Assembly: GCA_964452115.1 (NCBI GenBank)
Contig: CAYVKY010000122.1
Span: forward strand, 1 to 6,954
Source of the DNA: CAYVKY01 sp964452115
Lineage (GTDB): Bacteria; Bacteroidota; Ignavibacteria; Tepidaquicellales; Tepidaquicellaceae
DNA: 6,954 nucleotides
Direction: 5' to 3'
A program made the position numbers and the translations under genes. Below, piece after piece: positions 1-4,818 of this stretch; position 1 is the stretch's first letter, and every line of letters begins with the position of its first letter. The notes below the pieces were generated by a model. That model was not told where the DNA came from. It saw only the letters and a program-made list of their open reading frames with translations, and made no database searches.

Positions 1-47
1 TTCATATCTTAAAATTTATTAGTTTTATAAAATGTTTTTAAAAAAAA

Positions 48-755
48 TTATTCGCCTAAGTAGGCTTTTCTTATTCTTTCATCTTTCAGCAGGTCTTCCG
101 AACTGCCTTCAATATAAATATTACCTGTTTCCAATACATAAGCATAATCGGAAACTGATAATGAGTAATTTGCGTTTTGCTCTACCAGCAATATGGTAAT
201 ACCATTATCTTTATTCAATGCAACAATTTTGTCAAAAATCTGAGTGACGAGTTTCGGTGCAATTCCCAAAGAGGGCTCATCAAGCAGTAAAAGTTTCGGT
301 TTTGACATTATTGCGCGCGAAATTGCAAGCATCTGCTGCTCCCCGCCGCTGAGCGTTCCGCCTTGCTGCTTAAGCCTTTCCTTGAGTCTGGGAAAAAGTT
401 CAAACACGAGTTCAAAGTCATTTTCGATTTCCTGCCTGTCTTTCCGCGTGTATGCCCCCATCATTAAATTTTCCTGAACCGTGAGGTTCGAAAAAATTAG
501 CCTTCCCTCCGGAACGTGCGATATGCCGTGCTCTACAATCTTGTCCGGCGAAAGATTTTTGATTTCCTTGTCAAAAAATTTTATGCTGCCCGATGCCGGC
601 TTAATCAGTCCCGAAATGCATTTCAGAGTCGTGGATTTGCCTGCACCGTTTGCGCCTATCAGTGCAACAATCTCTCCCGTTTCGACTTTTATGTCAATTC
701 CTTTGACTGCTTTGATTGCACCGTAATTGATATTTAAATTTTTTATCTCAAGCAT
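48..755 (-). CDS. livF: Branched-chain amino acid ABC transporter, ATPase LivF
   Basis: This is one of the two cytoplasmic ATPases that power uptake of leucine, isoleucine and valine (or related amino acids or amides) through the LivH/LivM channel. The 235-residue length is normal for LivF. Visible motifs are Walker A GANGAGKST (34-42), the PEGR..F..LTVQENL segment at the Q-loop position (82-97), the ABC signature LSGGEQ (135-140) and Walker B LLLLDE (155-160). The H-loop position reads VEQN (191-194) instead of carrying His, which is usual for LivF and separates it from LivG. The ATG lies 9 nt after the livG stop, and the upstream bases are only A and T runs without a Shine-Dalgarno sequence, so translation probably depends on the operon. 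It is the last gene of the visible operon. The family is certain; the exact substrate (LIV amino acids, urea or short amides) cannot be told from the ATPase alone. Confidence 0.95.
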   Translation of the reverse strand: MLEIKNLNINYGAIKAVKGIDIKVETGEIVALIGANGAGKSTTLKCISGLIKPASGSIKFFDKEIKNLSPDKIVEHGISHVPEGRLIFSNLTVQENLMMGAYTRKDRQEIENDFELVFELFPRLKERLKQQGGTLSGGEQQMLAISRAIMSKPKLLLLDEPSLGIAPKLVTQIFDKIVALNKDNGITILLVEQNANYSLSVSDYAYVLETGNIYIEGSSEDLLKDERIRKAYLGE

Positions 756-764
756 AAAAATTTT

Positions 765-1532
765 TTACTTTTTTCTTTCACCAAGATATGCCTCTATCAC
801 TTTCGCGTCCGACTGCACGTCTTTCGGAATACCTTCGGCAATTTTTTTCCCGTAGTCCAGCACGAGCACGCTTTCACAAATTCCCATAATCACGTTCATA
901 TCGTGTTCGATTATGAATATGGAAATTTTAAAATTTTCTTTAATAAATTGAATGAGCGACATAAGGTCTTTTTTCTCGGTCGGATTCATACCTGCTGCGG
1001 GTTCATCCAGCAGCAGCAGTTTCGGAGATGCAGCAAGTGCGCGTGTGATTTCCACTTTACGCTGAAGTCCGTAAGGAAGCGATGTTGCAAGTTCATTTTT
1101 CACATTTTGCAATCCGAAAATTCCGAGCAGTTCGTCAGTTTTTTTTTCAATCTCATTCGATTCGTTTTTCACCTGCGGCAATCCGAACATGGAACTGAAA
1201 TATTTATTCTTCAGATTTTTGTTGAACGAAACTTTCAGATTTTCTTCTACGGTCAGAGAGGGGAACAGCCGTATATTCTGGAACGTGCGCGATATGCCGA
1301 GCGCAGCAATCTCATAAGGCTTTTTGCCCGTGATATCTTTACCGTCAAAAATTATTTTCCCGCTTGTGGGACTGTACACTCCCGTGATAATATTAAATAC
1401 AGTGGTTTTTCCTGCACCGTTCGGTCCTATCATACCGAGCAGCCGGTTCTGATTTATTTCCGCATTGAGATTATCAATGCAAAGCAGTCCGCCGAATTTC
1501 ATTATGCAATTCTGTATCTTTAGAAGACTCAT
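765..1532 (-). CDS. livG: Branched-chain amino acid ABC transporter, ATPase LivG
   Basis: This is the second ATPase of the LIV-type importer and pairs with LivF beneath the membrane permeases. The 255-residue length is typical. It shows Walker A GPNGAGKTT (36-44), a Q-loop with Gln85 in SRTFQNIRLF, the degenerate signature LPYGLQRKVEITRAL (152-166) that is characteristic of LivG, Walker B LLLLDE (172-177) and the switch His210 in IIEHDM. The C-terminal tail VIEAYLGE is also typical of the family. Its ATG overlaps the livM stop in an ATGA arrangement (4 bp shared), a standard sign of translational coupling. No Shine-Dalgarno sequence is seen. All catalytic motifs are intact, so the protein should be active. 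Confidence 0.95.
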   Translation of the reverse strand: MSLLKIQNCIMKFGGLLCIDNLNAEINQNRLLGMIGPNGAGKTTVFNIITGVYSPTSGKIIFDGKDITGKKPYEIAALGISRTFQNIRLFPSLTVEENLKVSFNKNLKNKYFSSMFGLPQVKNESNEIEKKTDELLGIFGLQNVKNELATSLPYGLQRKVEITRALAASPKLLLLDEPAAGMNPTEKKDLMSLIQFIKENFKISIFIIEHDMNVIMGICESVLVLDYGKKIAEGIPKDVQSDAKVIEAYLGERKK

Positions 1533-2746
1533 ACGCGCACGGTGTTAATTTTTTTTACAAAAATTCCCTGCGGTCTGTTAAGCATAATGATGATAAGTAT
1601 CAGCGCGTAAATAATCATCCGCAGCGTGCTTATATTCGGAATGTTTGAAATCATCTGCGGCATCAGAAAAATCAGCACTGCGGCATAGGCGGCTGTAGAG
1701 AGTATTGCAATGTAAGCCGATTTGATATAATTTTTATTCTTAAATAATTTTGTGTAAACTTTCAGCAGGGCATAAAGATACGGTATTGCAAAAATAATCA
1801 CAATTGAAATTTCAGGATTACGCAGCAATTCGGGAAGTATGGATAAAACCACAGCGGCAATTATCACGCCCCAGATGCTGCCCATTCCTCCGAGTATCAC
1901 CATAATTACAATTTCTACCGAGCGCAGAAAATTAAAATCTTCGGGAATAAGCGTCTGTGTATGATGTCCGAGAAGTCCGCCTGCTATACCTGCAAAAAAT
2001 GCTCCCGTCACAAATGCGATAATTTTATATTTGGTAGTATTTATTCCCATCGCTTTTGCGGCAACTTCGTCGTCTTTAACGGCGATAAAACCCTTGCCGT
2101 AAACGGAAGTGATAAGATTGTAAATCAGAAAAACCGTAAGAATTGCGAAAAAAAATGTCCAGAAAAAATTTGTAAGTTTCGGAACCTGATATACATTAAA
2201 CGGCATATTTGCGAGTGCATCCACTGACTGCAGGCTCTTCGTACCGTTTTCATAAATGTAAACAACGCTGAATCCCTGCGAGCCGCCAACAACATCCAAT
2301 CCCTGAATTATGATGCGGATAATTTCGCTGAAGCCGAGAGTGATGATAGCGAGATAGTCACCGCGCAGGCGCAGCGAGGGAATGCCGACCACAAGCCCCG
2401 CAAGTGCAGCGCAGATGCCGCCGATAAGGAGAACAATAACCAGAGTGATTGAATTTCCGATAAAGGATTCGCCGAAAGTGTTTCTGAAAAAGGGAGCAAA
2501 GTAAGTGGAAATTGCAATCGAAACATATCCGCCGACCGCCATAAATCCCGCATGACCAAGAGAAAATTGTCCCGTAAATCCCGTGATGAGATTCAGGCTC
2601 GTTCCGAGTATAACATTAATGCCGATGATTATAAGAATATTCTTATAATAATCGTTAATGAAATCGTTTAAAAATGAATTATATAATAGGAAGTTTATTA
2701 GAAGTGATATTGCTATGCATACAAGGAATGTCAGGTTTTTTCTCAT
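1529..2746 (-). CDS. livM: Branched-chain amino acid ABC transporter, permease LivM
   Basis: This is an inner-membrane permease of the BPD_transp_2 family and forms half of the LIV importer channel. Family landmarks in order are LNLITGFTGQFSLGHAGFM (51-69), the LRLRGDYLAIITLGFSEIIR segment (125-144, the cytoplasmic loop expected to contact the ATPase), IAVKDDEVAAKAMGIN (221-236), IMVILGGMGSIWG (281-293), LPELLR (304-309) and the closing RMIIYALILIIIMLNRPQGIF (376-396). Many hydrophobic helices are evident. At 405 residues it is longer than many LivM proteins. Residues about 310-374 add a segment with two likely extra helices before the closing motif. The ATG is the only reasonable start, because the first hydrophobic helix follows at once and the next Met is near residue 69. 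It begins 15 nt after the tRNA-Val 3' end, with no Shine-Dalgarno sequence. No livH precedes it. Confidence 0.93.
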   Translation of the reverse strand: MRKNLTFLVCIAISLLINFLLYNSFLNDFINDYYKNILIIIGINVILGTSLNLITGFTGQFSLGHAGFMAVGGYVSIAISTYFAPFFRNTFGESFIGNSITLVIVLLIGGICAALAGLVVGIPSLRLRGDYLAIITLGFSEIIRIIIQGLDVVGGSQGFSVVYIYENGTKSLQSVDALANMPFNVYQVPKLTNFFWTFFFAILTVFLIYNLITSVYGKGFIAVKDDEVAAKAMGINTTKYKIIAFVTGAFFAGIAGGLLGHHTQTLIPEDFNFLRSVEIVIMVILGGMGSIWGVIIAAVVLSILPELLRNPEISIVIIFAIPYLYALLKVYTKLFKNKNYIKSAYIAILSTAAYAAVLIFLMPQMISNIPNISTLRMIIYALILIIIMLNRPQGIFVKKINTVRV

Positions 2747-2761
2747 TGAAGCATATTTTTG

Positions 2762-2835
2762 TGGGCGATTAAGGATTCGAACCTCAGACCCCTTCGGTGT
2801 AAACGAAGTGCTCTAACCAACTGAGCTAATCGCCC
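2762..2835 (-). tRNA. tRNA-Val (anticodon UAC)
   Basis: The minus strand folds into a complete cloverleaf. The 7-bp acceptor stem is GGGCGAT/ATCGCCC, the D arm is GCTC...GAGC with loop AGTTGGTTA, the anticodon stem is CTTCG/CGAAG with loop TTTACAC, the variable loop has 5 nt, and the T arm is TGAGG/CCTTA (one G-T pair) with loop TTCGAAT. The anticodon TAC (positions 2801-2799) reads valine GUA and related GUN codons. The discriminator is A at 2762. CCA is not encoded, since the next bases are CAA. The gene lies on the same strand as livM and just upstream of it, behind a promoter-like sequence. Confidence 0.97.
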
Positions 2836-2848
2836 TCGAATAAAGATG

Positions 2849-2880
2849 CTAAAATATTGAAATTATTCGAAATTTGCAAT
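2849..2880 (-). promoter_or_regulatory. Candidate promoter for tRNA-Val and possibly livMGF
   Basis: On the minus strand, ATTG (2880-2877) is followed after 20 bp by TATTTTAG (2856-2849), one base off the Bacteroidota -7 consensus TAnnTTTG. The spacing equals that of the lipoprotein promoter candidate on the other strand. A start about 7 nt downstream would give a short tRNA leader. I see no other promoter-like sequence or terminator before livM. The assignment rests on pattern matching in AT-rich DNA and is tentative. Confidence 0.45.
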
Positions 2881-2883
2881 GTA

Positions 2884-2900
2884 ATAAGTAATTTACTTAT
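2884..2900. repeat. 17-bp palindrome upstream of the tRNA-Val promoter
   Basis: ATAAGTAA and TTACTTAT are perfect reverse complements separated by a single T. The site lies just upstream of the -33-like element of the tRNA-Val promoter candidate, where an activator or other regulator could bind. It is short and AT-rich, so chance is a real alternative. Confidence 0.4.
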
Positions 2901-3001
2901 AAAGTTAGAAAGTTTTAAGCAGATAGCTTCTTACTATAAGGGGAATTTTCAAAATAAAGTCAATTTTTCATTGTAATTTTTATTTGAACAAGATTATATG
3001 C

Positions 3002-3033
3002 TTTGAATATACAATCTATTAATAGTATATTTG
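3002..3033 (+). promoter_or_regulatory. Bacteroidota-type promoter of the lipoprotein-upp unit
   Basis: TTTG (3002-3005), 20 bp, then TATATTTG (3026-3033) is a full match to the Bacteroidota -33/-7 pattern (TTTG and TAnnTTTG). Transcription would start near 3040, giving about 24 nt of leader before the ATG at 3064. This also argues against the in-frame TTG at 3031 as a start codon, because it lies inside the -7 element. The 10-bp palindrome CTATTAATAG (3016-3025) fills the spacer next to the -7 element. Confidence 0.6.
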
Positions 3034-3063
3034 AAAAATTTTATAACTAAAATCAGACAAATA

Positions 3064-4086
3064 ATGAAATACAGATATTTTGTGACAGTATTAATATTAC
3101 TTTTCGCAATTTCCTCTTTTTATTGCAGTAAAAAAGATAAATCGTCGTCATCGGATAATAAGGACAACAAAGATCTGGTAAGAAAATCCGGTGATAATAT
3201 TTTTGTTACGTTGAAAATGAAACCCAAAACCGGTGACGTTCATAGTTATAAAATGGTTATATCCCAGAATGCCTCACAGCAGTCGGAATATACTAACAAT
3301 AAAGAAGTATCCAGCAGGCAGGATATGGAATACTATTACTCAATGAAAGTTGCAGAAGTTAATGATGACGGTGTAATTGCTTATAAAGTTAACTATGACA
3401 GCATCAAGGTAAATTACAGCGAAGATAATCCGCAGAATCCGATTGCACTTGCATATAATTCAAATGTAAAAGACAGCGTTTACAAAATGCAGGAGTTTAT
3501 GACTTACAATGCGATGATAGGGAATGAATTTAAAATCAGAGTTTCGGCATTAGGTGAAATCAAGGAAGTGATTGAGATGGATAAAATTGAATCGCGGATA
3601 GCAAAGGAATTCGGTGATACTTTAAAGCCGGAGGAAAAAACTCAGATTATGGATGCGTTGAAAACTCAGCTGAAAGAAGTAATTCAGTCGCAGTTCCAGA
3701 TTTTTTCAAACAAGGAACTTGCAAAAGACAGTTCGTGGACGTTCACTCAGCAATCCACCATCGGAAGTTTTCCGATTGCAAACATTGTGACCTATAAAAT
3801 TACCGATATTCAGCAGAAAGATGACATTACAAAAGTGAACATTGCCGCAAGTCTGGATTTCAAAGTTCTTGAGAATAATATCAAGGATAAGCAAATGACT
3901 ATGTCGCTTGAAAATGAGAACGGCACAGGCTCCGGAACGGTGGTATTCAACTTAAGCAACGGAACTGTCGAGAAAAAGCAATATGAAAAGTCATTGTCAA
4001 GCACGATTAAAATGTCTGCAAAAGGACAATCAGCAACGGCTAAAAGAAAAGATTCAATCGTTTATACTTTGGATCTCTTAAACTAA
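3064..4086 (+). CDS. Putative lipoprotein of unknown function
   Basis: The protein has 340 residues with a short basic N-terminus (MKYR), a hydrophobic stretch (about 6-20) and Cys21 followed by SKKDK and a low-complexity Ser/Asp/Asn/Lys linker (to about 38). This looks like a lipoprotein signal and surface tether, although FY before the Cys is not a canonical lipobox. The rest is a soluble, polar, probably beta-rich domain with regions such as LKMKPKTGDVHSYKM and YYYSMKVAEVNDDGVIAYKVNYDSIKVNY. From memory it resembles Bacteroidota lipoproteins of the DUF6263 type; this was not checked. No catalytic motif is seen, and it would probably sit in the cell envelope. An in-frame TTG 33 nt upstream was rejected because it falls inside the promoter -7 element and would add 11 residues before the signal peptide. 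upp follows after 17 nt, so co-transcription is likely. The function is unknown. Confidence 0.8.
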   Translation: MKYRYFVTVLILLFAISSFYCSKKDKSSSSDNKDNKDLVRKSGDNIFVTLKMKPKTGDVHSYKMVISQNASQQSEYTNNKEVSSRQDMEYYYSMKVAEVNDDGVIAYKVNYDSIKVNYSEDNPQNPIALAYNSNVKDSVYKMQEFMTYNAMIGNEFKIRVSALGEIKEVIEMDKIESRIAKEFGDTLKPEEKTQIMDALKTQLKEVIQSQFQIFSNKELAKDSSWTFTQQSTIGSFPIANIVTYKITDIQQKDDITKVNIAASLDFKVLENNIKDKQMTMSLENENGTGSGTVVFNLSNGTVEKKQYEKSLSSTIKMSAKGQSATAKRKDSIVYTLDLLN

Positions 4087-4103
4087 TTTAATATAAGAGA
4101 TAA

Positions 4104-4745
4104 ATGAAAGAGATTATTATTATTGAACATCCGTTTTCGAGATATTATCTGACCGAGCTAAGAAATGAACTTAGTGAAACCAAACATTTCAGTGAAACGC
4201 TTGACCGCCTTTCATACGTAATGGCAGGATTTGCTTATTCATCGGTTGAACTTAAGCAGAAAAAAGTTCAGACGCCGCTTGAGATGACCACTGGTTTTTC
4301 GATTCCGAAAAAGATTGTTCTCGTTCCGATTCTGAGAGCAGGAACCGGATTATTAAAAGGATTTGTTGACCTTGCCCCGGACCCGATTATATCACATATA
4401 GGAATTTACAGAAATGAAGAGACACTCGAACCCGTAAAATATTATTTCAGATTTCCGAAAAACTATGACAAGAAAAAAATCGATGTTTATGTGCTCGACC
4501 CGATGATTGCTACAGGCGGAAGTATGATTTACACTTTGAAAGTTTTAAAAGATATCGGTATTAAAAATGTGAAAGTTGTATCGGTTTTATGCGCACCTGA
4601 AGGCCTTGAGGCAATTGACAGGGAATTTAAGGGAAAAGATTTCAAAATAGAAATATATACTTGCAGCATAGACAAAAAACTGAATAAAAGCGGTTACATT
4701 CTTCCCGGTTTGGGAGATGCAGGCGACAGATATTTCGGAACATAA
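4104..4745 (+). CDS. upp: Uracil phosphoribosyltransferase
   Basis: This cytoplasmic enzyme of pyrimidine salvage converts uracil and PRPP to UMP and diphosphate. The 213 residues are close to the usual length of about 208. Key motifs are LVPILRAG (73-80), the region GIYRNEETLEPVKYY (100-114), the PRPP-binding loop LDPMIATGGS (131-140) and the C-terminal uracil-binding segment GYILPGLGDAGDRYFGT (197-213). All match the bacterial Upp family closely. The ATG is preceded by AAGAGA, at most a weak ribosome site. It starts 17 nt after the lipoprotein gene with no terminator between them, so the two are probably co-transcribed. In other bacteria Upp activity is influenced by GTP and ppGpp, so the rel-type gene downstream is a suggestive neighbour, but a functional link here is only inference. 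Confidence 0.97.
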   Translation: MKEIIIIEHPFSRYYLTELRNELSETKHFSETLDRLSYVMAGFAYSSVELKQKKVQTPLEMTTGFSIPKKIVLVPILRAGTGLLKGFVDLAPDPIISHIGIYRNEETLEPVKYYFRFPKNYDKKKIDVYVLDPMIATGGSMIYTLKVLKDIGIKNVKVVSVLCAPEGLEAIDREFKGKDFKIEIYTCSIDKKLNKSGYILPGLGDAGDRYFGT

Positions 4746-4775
4746 TGAAATAAGATACTTGTTTTAAATGTTTAA

Positions 4776-4783
4776 TATTTTAG
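4776..4783 (+). promoter_or_regulatory. Possible -7 element for the rel gene
   Basis: TATTTTAG is identical to the -7 octamer proposed for tRNA-Val on the other strand. No TTG lies 20 bp upstream; the nearest (4759-4761) is only 14 bp away, so the promoter is poorly supported. If real, it overlaps the left edge of the inverted repeat, and transcription would start inside the repeat. The rel gene might instead be read from the upp transcript. Confidence 0.25.
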
Positions 4784-4807
4784 TTATACTATTATATAGT
4801 ATAACTA
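4781..4807. repeat. Perfect inverted repeat (12-bp arms) before the rel gene
   Basis: TAGTTATACTAT (4781-4792) and ATAGTATAACTA (4796-4807) are exact reverse complements around a 3-nt centre. The repeat ends 11 nt before the rel start codon. No T-tract follows on the plus strand, so it is not a standard intrinsic terminator for upp. It could be an operator for a dimeric regulator, as it overlaps a possible -7 element, or an RNA hairpin close to the start codon if transcription comes through from upp. The symmetry is seen directly; the role is inference. Confidence 0.7.
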
Positions 4808-4818
4808 TGGAATAAAAT

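Noticed and set aside
1..47. Terminator downstream of livF
   Set aside because: The minus strand shows T and A runs after the stop codon but no GC-rich stem before a T-tract, so no terminator can be supported.
903..1523. Long open frame opposite livG (206 codons)
   Set aside because: It lies antisense within an intact ABC ATPase gene, has Cys/Phe/Arg-rich composition and no recognisable motif; it is a shadow of the livG codons.
1961..2227. Open frame opposite livM
   Set aside because: It is antisense to conserved LivM permease sequence, with an unlikely Cys/Lys-rich translation and no start context.
3031..3063. TTG start giving an 11-residue longer lipoprotein
   Set aside because: The TTG is part of a good promoter -7 element (TATATTTG), and the extension would put a second basic segment ahead of a complete signal peptide that starts at the ATG at 3064.
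2836..3063. Small gene or regulatory RNA in the divergent spacer
   Set aside because: No convincing start and coding frame, strong GC-containing stem or riboswitch-like conserved core was seen; the region is AT-rich with only promoter-like elements and short palindromes.
4807..4815. Two-codon upstream reading frame (ATG GAA TAA) just before the rel start
   Set aside because: It has no ribosome site and arises where the inverted repeat ends; such minimal frames are common by chance in AT-rich DNA.
4746..4818. Intrinsic terminator for upp
   Set aside because: The strong inverted repeat is very AT-rich and has no following T-tract on the plus strand, so it does not fit a standard terminator.
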